Source of the DNA: Dehalococcoidia bacterium UBA3254
Lineage (GTDB): Bacteria > Chloroflexota > Dehalococcoidia > Dehalococcoidales > UBA3254
Assembly: GCA_002362735.1 (NCBI GenBank)
Contig: DEUU01000354.1
Coordinates: forward strand, 38,614-60,496
Direction: 5' to 3'
Length of the DNA: 21,883 bases
Position numbers and translations under genes: made by a program. Below the pieces are notes generated by a model that had not been told where the DNA came from, made no database searches, and worked only from the letters and a program-made list of their open reading frames with translations. Below, piece after piece: positions 1-7,146 of the stretch (positions are counted from its first letter, which is position 1; each line of letters starts with the position of its first letter).

Positions 1-58
1 TCCCTTCAGGAACGTGCAGCAGAATTCCGTTGATTTTAGCCGATACCGATTTAACCAT
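1..58 (-). CDS. N-terminus of HndD/NuoG-like 2Fe-2S subunit (cut by window edge)
   Basis: Only the first 19 codons are present, reading MVKSVSAKINGILLHVPEG. This resembles the opening beta-hairpin of the plant-type 2Fe-2S ferredoxin domain that begins NuoG, HndD-type iron hydrogenases and NAD-linked formate dehydrogenase alpha subunits (pattern: V-x-I-N-G-x-x-x-x-V-P-x-G). The start is an ATG preceded by AAGGA with a five-base spacer. It lies 18 bp downstream of the hndC stop on the same strand, so it is the fourth gene of that operon. Which catalytic protein it belongs to (hydrogenase, formate dehydrogenase or other) cannot be decided because the diagnostic part is outside the window. Confidence 0.6.
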   Translation of the reverse strand, partial: MVKSVSAKINGILLHVPEG

Positions 59-76
59 GGTTTTCCTTATTACTAA

Positions 77-1822
77 TCATTCCTTCTGTATAGCTTTAAA
101 TTTACAGGTTTCAAAACATTTACCGCATTTGGTGCAGGCTTCGGCGTGAATGGTATAACCCGTAACCCGGTCGCCCGTAATAGCTCTAAACGGGCAATCG
201 GTAGCGCAAAGGCCGCACTTTTTACATTTTTCAGGGATGATGCGAAAGTGCGCCAGAGCCGTACATTTCCCGGCCCGGCAACGTTTTTCAATAATATGCT
301 CGCGGTACTCTTCTTCAAAATACTTTAAAGTTGAGACTACCGGGTTTGGAGAATTTTGTCCCAGGCCGCATAAAGAAGCCTTCTGCATGGACCGGCAGAT
401 CTTCTTTAGAGTAGCGATATCTTCAATCTCGCCCTTTCCTTCCGTAATCCGGTTCAGAATATGCAAAGCCTGATATCCTCCGATACGGCAGGGAACACAC
501 TTTCCGCAGGACTCATCAACGCAGAAACCCAGGTAAAACTTGGCGATATCCACCATGCAGTCATCCGTATCCATAACGATCATACCGCCGGACCCCATGA
601 TGGACCCCAATTTCTGGAGATTTTCATAATCAACCGGCGTATCCAGGAACTCACTCGGAATAACACCGCCCGATGGGCCGCCCGTCTGGACAGCCCTGAC
701 CTCTTTGCCGGAAATCGTACCGCCGGAAATATCGTAGATAATTTCTCTGAGCTTAATTCCCATGGGAACTTCTACCAGCCCGGAGTTTTTAATTTTACCG
801 GTTACAGCAAAGACCTTGGTCCCTTTTGACTTTTCGCTGCCGATCCTGGCAAAAGAGTCTCCGCCATATTGTAAGATAAAGGGGATATTAGCCAGGGTTT
901 CGACGTTGTTAATTACCGTCGGTTTCCCGAACAAACCGCGGGTCGTAGGATAGGGAGGTCGCGGTTGAGGAGTACCGCGCTTGCCTTCGATGGAAGAGAT
1001 GAGTGCCGTTTCCTCACCACAAACAAAAGCTCCGGCTCCCAGCCTTATTTCAATATCAAATGTGAATCCGCAGTTTAAAATTTTATCTCCCAGCAGACCT
1101 ACTTTATGGCACCGGTCAAGGGCCTGCTGTATTCTTTCGACCGCCAGCGGGTATTCAGCCCGGATATAGAAATAACCCTTTGTAGCCCCAATTGCATAAG
1201 CCGCAATAATCATACCCTCGATAACTGAATGAGGGTCGCCCTCCAGAATACTGCGGTCCATATAGGCTCCGGGATCGCCTTCATCCGCATTACAGATAAT
1301 AAACTTTTCTGTAGAAGCTGACGCCCGGCATAAATTCCATTTCAACCAGGTGGGATAACCGGCTCCACCCCTGCCGCGCAGACCGGACTTTTTTACCTCA
1401 TCAATAACCTGCTGCGGGGTCATGAAGCAGAGTACTTTATCCAGACTTTCATAACCCCCGTTCCGGATATAATCTTCAATGCTTTCAGGATCGATCTTTC
1501 CGCAGTTGCGCAGCACCAGCCGGAGCTGCCTGGGTTCGTATTTATAAAAGAGCTCATCGATTACCTTGTTGTCATTAATAGAGCTGTCTATAATCCTCTC
1601 AATATCGGTATCCCGGACATTGTGGTACGTGATCAAATCCGGAAAAACACGCAGAATGACTCCCTCTCCGTAAATCCCAACATCCGCCGCCCGGACCACC
1701 TGGACTTCCTCCAGGAGATTCCTTTTGGCGATAGCATCGAGAAAACGAGTATAGAAATCACGCGTCGTGTCTTCGGCGCCGTAGCTGGTATCTTTTATAA
1801 GGACGATCTTTCGATATGCCAT
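77..1822 (-). CDS. hndC: NuoF/HndC-type NADH-binding flavoprotein subunit with degenerate N-terminal domain
   Basis: 581 residues, with the domain order of HndC/HydB proteins, which oxidise or reduce NAD(P)H through FMN and pass electrons along Fe-S clusters. The NADH/FMN region shows GRGGAGYP at 150-157, NADEGDPGAYMDR at 178-190 and GAGAFVCGEETAL at 262-273. The N3-type 4Fe-4S cluster ligands are C439, C442, C445 and C485. A C-terminal double ferredoxin has CxxCxxCxxxC at 533-543 and 563-573. The N-terminal 100 residues have the length and C-terminal strands of the usual thioredoxin-like 2Fe-2S domain but contain no cysteine at all; the usual CxGxC region reads AADVGIYGEG (45-54). It follows hndB after 143 bp and precedes the truncated catalytic subunit by 18 bp. 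The start is an ATG with only a distant AGGA. The flavoprotein assignment is firm; the electron partner is inferred from context. Confidence 0.93.
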   Translation of the reverse strand: MAYRKIVLIKDTSYGAEDTTRDFYTRFLDAIAKRNLLEEVQVVRAADVGIYGEGVILRVFPDLITYHNVRDTDIERIIDSSINDNKVIDELFYKYEPRQLRLVLRNCGKIDPESIEDYIRNGGYESLDKVLCFMTPQQVIDEVKKSGLRGRGGAGYPTWLKWNLCRASASTEKFIICNADEGDPGAYMDRSILEGDPHSVIEGMIIAAYAIGATKGYFYIRAEYPLAVERIQQALDRCHKVGLLGDKILNCGFTFDIEIRLGAGAFVCGEETALISSIEGKRGTPQPRPPYPTTRGLFGKPTVINNVETLANIPFILQYGGDSFARIGSEKSKGTKVFAVTGKIKNSGLVEVPMGIKLREIIYDISGGTISGKEVRAVQTGGPSGGVIPSEFLDTPVDYENLQKLGSIMGSGGMIVMDTDDCMVDIAKFYLGFCVDESCGKCVPCRIGGYQALHILNRITEGKGEIEDIATLKKICRSMQKASLCGLGQNSPNPVVSTLKYFEEEYREHIIEKRCRAGKCTALAHFRIIPEKCKKCGLCATDCPFRAITGDRVTGYTIHAEACTKCGKCFETCKFKAIQKE

Positions 1823-1836
1823 TAAGTTAAAATCCT

Positions 1837-1916
1837 GAATTCTCGAATTCTGTCGTTGCGAGAGCTTGCCCTCGGACCCTTTTATGGTCGAGAGATCTTT
1901 GCTTCCTCCAAAGCAA
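1837..1916. repeat. degraded intergenic repeat with small hairpins, between hndB and hndC
   Basis: The 143-bp spacer inside the hnd operon holds several short symmetric elements. GAATTC occurs twice, two bases apart (1837-1842, 1845-1850). TTGCGAGA begins at 1856, and its last five bases (CGAGA, 1859-1863) pair with TCTCG at 1841-1845. A six-base stem TTGCTT/AAGCAA (1899-1904, 1911-1916) encloses CCTCCA. The TTGCGAG and GAAGCAA words resemble the interspersed GCAATGACA/GAAGCAATCTC class of bacterial intergenic repeats. The resemblance is from memory, and no second copy exists in this window. Confidence 0.4.
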
Positions 1917-1965
1917 CCCCCGGGTTCTGTTTTGAGATAGCTTCACTTCTCCCTCAAAGACGGTA

Positions 1966-2307
1966 CTATCCAATACTATAAATAGAATCATTGAGCAGCA
2001 TTTTTCCGGAGACGTGTTTTTCCAATATTTTTAAAGCCGTATCCCGGTTGACTTTCCCGTAAGTGACCACCGGCATACCCTCAACTTTAACCTCTACCAA
2101 TGGTTCAGCGTAACACATACCGATGCATCCGCATTTGTCTACTTCAATCGCTAGATTGCGTTTTTTCACTTCTTCTACCAGAAGATTATAAACATCTTCT
2201 GCTCCGGCAGCGATGCCGCACGCGCTCAAACCCACAGAAATGTAATTTTTTCGCTCGACGGGACGACTGCGAATAGCTTCCAGAGATTCCTCGCTAAACT
2301 TTGGCAC
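1966..2307 (-). CDS. hndB: HndB-type thioredoxin-like 2Fe-2S ferredoxin subunit
   Basis: 113 residues. Small NADP-reducing-hydrogenase HndB subunits carry a 2Fe-2S cluster in a thioredoxin-like fold and sit between the NuoE-like and NuoF-like subunits. Visible here are SACGIAAGAED at 28-38 (C30) and DKCGCIGMCYAEPLVEV at 57-73 (C59, C61, C65). The tail VTYGKV..DTALKILEKHV is typical of the family. The start is taken as the GTG at 2307 because GGAGGAAGAG lies directly before it and residues from there on match the family. Longer in-frame starts at 2325 (ATG) or 2385 would only add sequence overlapping hndA. The gene overlaps the end of hndA by 14 bp, suggesting translational coupling. It may supply the peripheral cluster that HndC has lost. 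Confidence 0.85.
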   Translation of the reverse strand: MPKFSEESLEAIRSRPVERKNYISVGLSACGIAAGAEDVYNLLVEEVKKRNLAIEVDKCGCIGMCYAEPLVEVKVEGMPVVTYGKVNRDTALKILEKHVSGKMLLNDSIYSIG

Positions 2308-2779
2308 CCTCTTCCTCCCCCACATACTGGGATAAAATATCCATGATATCTGACTTCTTGATTTTTCCGTGAACCTTGCCGTCAATCATAATAACCGGGG
2401 CCAGACCACAGCAGCCCAGGCATCTGACGATATCCAGATGAAAGTTCCCGTCTGAGGTCGAACGACCTTCTTCAACATGAAGAATATTTTTGATTTCCTT
2501 GAGGATTTCAGGAGCGCCTTTCAGATAACAGGCCGTTCCCATGCAAACGGAAATATGGTGTTTAGCCGGAGGGACCAGTTTAAAGTAGTTATAAAAAGTG
2601 ATGACCTCGTAGATTCTGGCCAGAGGCATACCGAGTTCTTTCGACAATTCCAGAGACAAACCCCGCGGAATATAGCCATGATGATTCTGGACCTCATGCA
2701 AGATCATGATGAGGTTGCCTTCTTTGCCTTTCCACTTCTGGATAAGTTGTTTTATTTCGCTGAAATCGGTCTGTTGCAT
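2294..2779 (-). CDS. hndA: NuoE/HndA-type 2Fe-2S subunit
   Basis: 161 residues, the usual size for NuoE/HndA. The helical N-terminus contains the family pattern LIMILHEVQNHHGYIPRG (23-40) followed by LARIYEVITFYNYF (53-66). The 2Fe-2S ligands are C79 and C84 (CMGTAC) with C120 and C124 (CLGCC). It receives electrons from the flavoprotein partner. It opens the hnd operon and overlaps hndB by 14 bp. No Shine-Dalgarno precedes the ATG. A perfect TATAAT at 2796-2791 ends only 11 bases before it, so the transcript probably has a leader of about five bases. Membership is clear; the cofactor (NADH or NADPH) is not readable. Confidence 0.93.
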   Translation of the reverse strand: MQQTDFSEIKQLIQKWKGKEGNLIMILHEVQNHHGYIPRGLSLELSKELGMPLARIYEVITFYNYFKLVPPAKHHISVCMGTACYLKGAPEILKEIKNILHVEEGRSTSDGNFHLDIVRCLGCCGLAPVIMIDGKVHGKIKKSDIMDILSQYVGEEEGAKV

Positions 2780-2790
2780 GGTTTAATATC

Positions 2791-2796
2791 ATTATA
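2791..2796 (-). promoter_or_regulatory. TATAAT -10 box of the hnd operon, near-leaderless
   Basis: Minus-strand TATAAT, perfect match, ending 11 bases before the hndA ATG. A start point 6-8 bases downstream would leave a leader of about five bases, too short for a ribosome binding site, and none is seen. No good -35 hexamer is visible at 16-18 bases. Confidence 0.5.
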
Positions 2797-2847
2797 ATGC
2801 AAAAGCAGGATAAAGCTCCATTTTCTTAGCCACCGTCCGCGATTCCC

Positions 2848-2867
2848 AGCCCTTCCGGTGGAGGGCT
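2848..2867. other. hairpin between the MFS gene and hndA
   Basis: AGCCCTTC (2848-2855) pairs with GGAGGGCT (2860-2867) through eight base pairs including one G-T pair, with a four-base loop CGGT. It lies between the end of the MFS gene (2889) and hndA (2779). On the minus strand no T-tract follows, so it is not a classical terminator; it could protect the 3' end or be a repeat remnant. Confidence 0.4.
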
Positions 2868-2888
2868 CCAGGATAAAGACGGTTTTGA

Positions 2889-4292
2889 TTATTTGATTTT
2901 GCCCCGGGATAGAGAAGCGAAAATACCACCGAAACAAAGAACCGTAAAGATCAAAAAACAGATTTTGGCGCTGGTCAAGAAAGCCGGATAATAATTCGGA
3001 GTAATCACCACCGGCCCGATTACAATAGCAATCACGATCATGGCAATGCCCATGCTGAGCATCTGACCGATACTTCTCCCGGTGTGGGAAATTGCGGTGG
3101 CGACCGAGTAGTACTGTGGCGCCACCGAACTCATAATGGCATTGACATTAGGGGATGAGAACAGGGCAAAACCAGTTCCCAATACAGCCAGAGTGATAAT
3201 AATTTGTACCAGAGAGGTATTGTTACTCAAAAATGTGAAGGAGAGCAGACCGAGGAAGGTTAAAGCCATTCCGATAGAAGCTACAATGCGGGGCTGAATC
3301 CGGTCGGACAGCCTGCCTGAAAACGTTGAAAGCAAGGCCTGCATAACCGGTTGAACCATGATGATAAAACCAGCCTGTTCCGGCGTCAAAGCTTTGATAT
3401 ATTGCAGATAAAGACTGAGAAGAAAGGTAATGGCGAAGACCGCAGTATAGCTGATCAGGGAAGCTACATTGGAAAAAATGAAAGGCCGGTTGTTCTTGAG
3501 AACGCTAACATTGAGTAGTGGGAATTGGATCCTGCTTTCCCAGCGAAGAAAGATTACCAAACCCAGGATACCGATGGCAATTAAAATATAACCGGTAATT
3601 TCCGGCAGGATAGAAAATCCATACATTAATATAACTAAAGCAAATCCGTAGATTAACGAACCTCCAAAATCGAATTTCTCTCCTCTGGCAGGACGCCACT
3701 CGCTTTTGATTTTCCAGAATATCAGCAAAATGGCAAAAATACTTAGAATAATAGCGACCAGAAAAATACTTCTCCAGCCAAAATGTTCCGTTAAAATTCC
3801 TCCCACGAACGGGCCTATGGAAGATCCGACATAAACAAAAGTGATATTTATACCCAGAGCGACGCCCCTTTCGTTGGCAGGGTATACCGCAGGGATCAGG
3901 GATAAACCAGTGGTCACGATCATGGCACCTCCGACACCCTGAACGATCCGGGAAATCAGAAGCATCACAGCTGAATTGGATAGGGCTGACACAATCATAC
4001 CCGCTATGAAGATAAACATACCGTAGATATAAATTTTTTTTATGCCCACAATACTGGCTATCCGGCTAAAGGGGACAGATAAAACGGCCGTCCCCAGCAG
4101 TAAAACGGTCACAATCCAGCTTAGCATAATGGCATCCGCATTGAATTCATGGCTTATGGAAGGCAGCGCGACATTGAGTGAAGAAGCCATAAAAGTCATG
4201 GCAAAGACCGAGACAGATGAGGTAATAAGAACAATGGTTTTACTGGTAGTATTGGTTGATTGGGCTGAGTTGGGAGTATTCTCGTTTTCCAA
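2889..4292 (-). CDS. MFS drug/proton antiporter, DHA2 (EmrB/QacA) type
   Basis: 467 residues with 13-14 hydrophobic segments, the pattern of the 14-helix DHA2 branch of the major facilitator superfamily, which exports hydrophobic drugs or metabolites in exchange for protons. Typical sequence includes MASSLNVALPSISHEF in helix 1, WIVTVLLLGTAVLSVPFSRIA in helix 2, the cytoplasmic loop 2-3 and the helix 5 antiporter motif around GPFVGGILTEHFGWRSIF. The start is TTG at 4292, chosen because AGGAAG lies five bases before it. A polar, Asn/Thr/Ser-rich N-tail precedes helix 1. It stands alone between pdxA (99 bp upstream) and hndA (109 bp downstream) on the same strand. Substrate unknown. Confidence 0.9.
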   Translation of the reverse strand: MENENTPNSAQSTNTTSKTIVLITSSVSVFAMTFMASSLNVALPSISHEFNADAIMLSWIVTVLLLGTAVLSVPFSRIASIVGIKKIYIYGMFIFIAGMIVSALSNSAVMLLISRIVQGVGGAMIVTTGLSLIPAVYPANERGVALGINITFVYVGSSIGPFVGGILTEHFGWRSIFLVAIILSIFAILLIFWKIKSEWRPARGEKFDFGGSLIYGFALVILMYGFSILPEITGYILIAIGILGLVIFLRWESRIQFPLLNVSVLKNNRPFIFSNVASLISYTAVFAITFLLSLYLQYIKALTPEQAGFIIMVQPVMQALLSTFSGRLSDRIQPRIVASIGMALTFLGLLSFTFLSNNTSLVQIIITLAVLGTGFALFSSPNVNAIMSSVAPQYYSVATAISHTGRSIGQMLSMGIAMIVIAIVIGPVVITPNYYPAFLTSAKICFLIFTVLCFGGIFASLSRGKIK

Positions 4293-4390
4293 AATAACTT
4301 CCTGAAGTATTAATTATAAGGTTCAGCTTAATCATACAGTAACGACGTATGATTTACCAATGATTATTTATAATATCATGCTGGAGTGAA

Positions 4391-5395
4391 TCAGAGTTTC
4401 TTTTCCTGGATGAGGCTGACGGCGACACGGATAGCCTCTTCCATACTGACGGCTTCCGCTATTCCTTTCCCGGCTATATCGAAAGCTGTACCGTGATCAA
4501 CGCTTGTCCGGATAAAAGGCAGCCCCAGAGAGACGCTGATACTCTTCTCGAAACCGTGGACTTTAACCGGAATATGTCCCTGGTCGTGGTACATGGCTAA
4601 AACAACATCAAACTCTCCATTGATAGCCCGGTTAAAAACTGTATCGGCCGGATAAGGCCCCCGTGCATCTATTCCCATCTTCTGAGCAGCTTTGACCGCG
4701 GGGGAGATTTCCTGGATCTCTTCCATGCCCATGATTCCGCCCTCCCCGCCATGTGGATTGAGAGCCGCCACACCAATCTTCGGATGAACGAGCCCCCAGG
4801 ATTGGAAAGAGTCCTGAGTCAGTTTCAAACGGGCCAGAATACGTTCCCGGGTCACATAGCCAACGGCTTCCTTTAATGAATAATGAGTGGTCAGGTGTAC
4901 GACGCGAAGGGGCTCGCTGACCAGCATGGTGGCATATTCTTTGGCGCCTGTATAACGCGCCAGCAACTCCAGATGACCCAGTTCTCCGCAGCCTGCCATC
5001 CGGGTTGCTTCTTTATTGATTGGTGCGGTCACTATAGCGCCGACCTCGTGACCCATGGCAAGCTGAGCGGCTTTGATAATATATTCCACCGACGCCTTAC
5101 CGCAGGCCTGACAAACCTGGCCTATGGTAACAACGTTTTCATCCAGATTATGCAGATCGAGCAGGTCGATGACTCCATATTGGCTCCTGGCTCCGTCAAC
5201 TCCTTCGACCGGATGAAGAACGGCCTGACTTTTTACCAGAGCGATAGCTTTCTGCAAAATGGATTTCTCACCGATGACCAGCGGTCGGCAAATACGATAT
5301 ACAGATTCAGATATTAAGGCTTTGATGACAACCTCCGGGCCGATTCCAGCGGCATCGCCCATCGTAATAGCAATTATGGGTTTAACTATTTTCAT
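4391..5395 (-). CDS. pdxA: PdxA-family 4-phosphate dehydrogenase (4-hydroxythreonine-4-phosphate or four-carbon sugar-acid type)
   Basis: 334 residues, full length for PdxA, an NAD-dependent, metal-dependent oxidative decarboxylase. The N-terminus IAITMGDAAGIGPEVV (8-23) is the family signature. Metal ligands expected from the E. coli enzyme are present with the same spacing: H171 (LTTHYSL), H215 (NPHGGEGG) and H270 (MYHDQGH). The C-terminal SVDHGTAFDIAGKG is also conserved. Start is ATG with GGGGGA just upstream. No other pyridoxal-phosphate gene (pdxB, pdxJ, serC) is nearby. The PdxA2 subfamily acting on D-threonate/erythronate 4-phosphate has the same motifs, so the biosynthetic role is unproven. 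It is transcribed divergently from the HtrA gene across 197 bp. Confidence 0.9.
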   Translation of the reverse strand: MKIVKPIIAITMGDAAGIGPEVVIKALISESVYRICRPLVIGEKSILQKAIALVKSQAVLHPVEGVDGARSQYGVIDLLDLHNLDENVVTIGQVCQACGKASVEYIIKAAQLAMGHEVGAIVTAPINKEATRMAGCGELGHLELLARYTGAKEYATMLVSEPLRVVHLTTHYSLKEAVGYVTRERILARLKLTQDSFQSWGLVHPKIGVAALNPHGGEGGIMGMEEIQEISPAVKAAQKMGIDARGPYPADTVFNRAINGEFDVVLAMYHDQGHIPVKVHGFEKSISVSLGLPFIRTSVDHGTAFDIAGKGIAEAVSMEEAIRVAVSLIQEKKL

Positions 5396-5592
5396 TTTCC
5401 CCCGAACCGATATTACTCATAAGTAAAGTTATACTTTTTGCGTTATTGGGTACGGCTCCCTACCCTGAAACGTCAAACTTATTACTTATAACGTATAACC
5501 TATCTCTTACTCACTTATTATACAGAAATTGAACAATCTGCGGTGTTCGATTAATATAAAATGTAATTGCGAGAAAGAAAAAGGAAAACAAT

Positions 5593-6699
5593 ATGAAAAT
5601 CAAATTAATAATCGTCGGTCTCACCACCTTGATGATATTAATCGGCTGCACCGGCTGTGTTTATTTCGGATTGACTCCCACCCCGACACCCGTACCTACG
5701 ATAACTCCGTCTCCGATCAATCCTGGTTATACGCCTCCCCCCACCACCGATACCCGGACCGTGCCTACAGTTCCGGATTTCGTCTCGGCGATCAGTGTGG
5801 TCCGGCCTTCCGTAGTAGCCATAAATACTACCGTTCCCGGCCTAAGCGTCTTTGGCGGGACTTTTAACCAGGAGGGTGCCGGATCCGGATGGATAATTGA
5901 CACCAGCGGCCTGATCGTAACCAACAACCATGTCGTGGAAGGGGCGAACAATATAAGCGTGACTCTGGATGACGGGCGAAATTTTACTGCCCAGATTGTC
6001 CGTTCCGATACCGTATCCGACCTGGCAGTGGTTAAAATCAATGCTACGAATTTGCAGGCTGCCATGGTAGGTGATTCCAGTAAACTCAGGGTTGGCGACT
6101 GGGTTACCGCATTGGGAAATTCTTTAGGCCAGGGAATCAGCGCTACCAAGGGTATTGTTAGTGCGCTTGGAGCTTCCATTTCTGTGTCCGCCGGACAAAG
6201 CCTTTATGATTTGATACAAACAGATGCAGCCATTAATCCGGGAAACAGCGGCGGTCCTCTGGTCAATCTTTTAGGCGAAGTGATAGGCATCACCAGCGTT
6301 AAAGTAGCCCAGGTAGGCGTCGAAGGAATGGGCTATGCCATCAGCACCCGTGAAGCCCTGCCCATCATTAGCGACCTGGTGAAGTCCGGTTATGTGGTTC
6401 GGCCCTGGATCGGGGCCAGCGTTTACACGGTCGACCAGATCGTGGTCTTGAGATATAGCCTCGCTGTAAACGAGGGAGCCCTGGTTACTCAAGTAGCTCA
6501 GGGCAGCCCCGCGGACAAAGCCGGGATACAGGCCGGGGATGTCATTACGGCTATTAACGATAAAAGCGTCGCCGGTGCGGACGATCTGAGTAATATTCTT
6601 CACGACCATCAGATTGGTCAGCAGGTAAACGTGACCTATTACCGGGGAACGGCTAAAAATACGGTTTCCATTACGCTAGCGGCTTCTCCTCCGGGCTAA
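5593..6699 (+). CDS. HtrA/DegP-type trypsin-like serine protease, lipoprotein with one PDZ domain
   Basis: 368 residues. A hydrophobic signal peptide ends at a lipobox-like LIGC (C19; C22 is an alternative), predicting a lipid-anchored extracytoplasmic protease. A Thr/Pro-rich linker spans about 28-60 (TPTPTPVPTITPSP). The trypsin-like domain follows with catalytic His113 (TNNHVVEG), Asp143 (SDLAVVKI) and Ser219 (GNSGGPL). A single C-terminal PDZ domain lies at about 270-362 (GSPADKAGIQAGDVITAIND). Such enzymes degrade or refold damaged envelope proteins. The ATG is preceded by AAGGAAAA. Length and architecture match single-PDZ HtrA proteins of Gram-positive-type and Chloroflexota bacteria. 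Promoter-like AT-rich sequence precedes the gene, but no clear -35/-10 pair could be chosen. Confidence 0.93.
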   Translation: MKIKLIIVGLTTLMILIGCTGCVYFGLTPTPTPVPTITPSPINPGYTPPPTTDTRTVPTVPDFVSAISVVRPSVVAINTTVPGLSVFGGTFNQEGAGSGWIIDTSGLIVTNNHVVEGANNISVTLDDGRNFTAQIVRSDTVSDLAVVKINATNLQAAMVGDSSKLRVGDWVTALGNSLGQGISATKGIVSALGASISVSAGQSLYDLIQTDAAINPGNSGGPLVNLLGEVIGITSVKVAQVGVEGMGYAISTREALPIISDLVKSGYVVRPWIGASVYTVDQIVVLRYSLAVNEGALVTQVAQGSPADKAGIQAGDVITAINDKSVAGADDLSNILHDHQIGQQVNVTYYRGTAKNTVSITLAASPPG

Positions 6700-7146
6700 A
6701 CTCTAACAGAGTCCAGTAGAGCCTTCATTGATTCTGTTCAAACCTGATTGATAAGGCACGATCATTTTTCCCTTGATTAACCAGAGGGAGTTTCTGTGGA
6801 GCGTCGCTGAAAACCGCAGGCGGTTACAAAAAGGCTTTTCAATCGAGCTTTATACAGGCGATTTCAGCCAGCTTTGGCAAATCTATCCGGATTTTCATTC
6901 AAAAACAAAAGTCTTGATCAGCTAAGCCCTGGTAATCCAAATTCATAAGTTAACGGCCTTATTTCTTAACTAATGGAAATACAGACAATGTAAAAATGAT
7001 ACATTCTTAAAGACATGATTTTTTCAAATGGTAGCGTCTCGGACTTCTCCTGAATAGTGTTTATGGCCTTTATTTAGGTATATAATAGTGTCAATCATTC
7101 AATTCCGAGTTAAAATACACGCCGTAGCATATTCGGGAGGGAAGCT
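6700..7146. other. 447-bp non-coding interval between htrA-like and radical SAM genes
   Basis: No convincing reading frame on either strand. Two small perfect inverted repeats are visible: ACTCT-AAC-AGAGT at 6700-6712, directly after the protease stop, and AACCG-CAGG-CGGTT at 6812-6825. Neither is followed by a T-tract. The right end holds the -10 box and SD of the next gene (TATAAT 7081-7086, GGGAGGG 7135-7141). The middle is AT-rich and unassigned. Confidence 0.6.
7081..7086 (+). promoter_or_regulatory. TATAAT -10 box of the radical SAM gene
   Basis: Perfect TATAAT, 60 bases before the GTG start, giving an untranslated leader of about 54 bases. No good -35 hexamer lies 16-18 bases upstream. 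Confidence 0.4.

Noticed and set aside
4883..5317. Open frame of 144 codons antisense to pdxA
   Set aside because: Lies fully inside a well-conserved gene on the other strand, with no SD or family match.
5529..5867. Open frame of 112 codons overlapping the HtrA signal peptide region
   Set aside because: Different frame of the protease gene; His/Arg/Ser-rich low-quality translation without SD.
6812..6825. Hairpin AACCG-CAGG-CGGTT as terminator of the HtrA gene
   Set aside because: It is 110 bp after the stop and is not followed by a T-tract; listed only as part of the non-coding interval.
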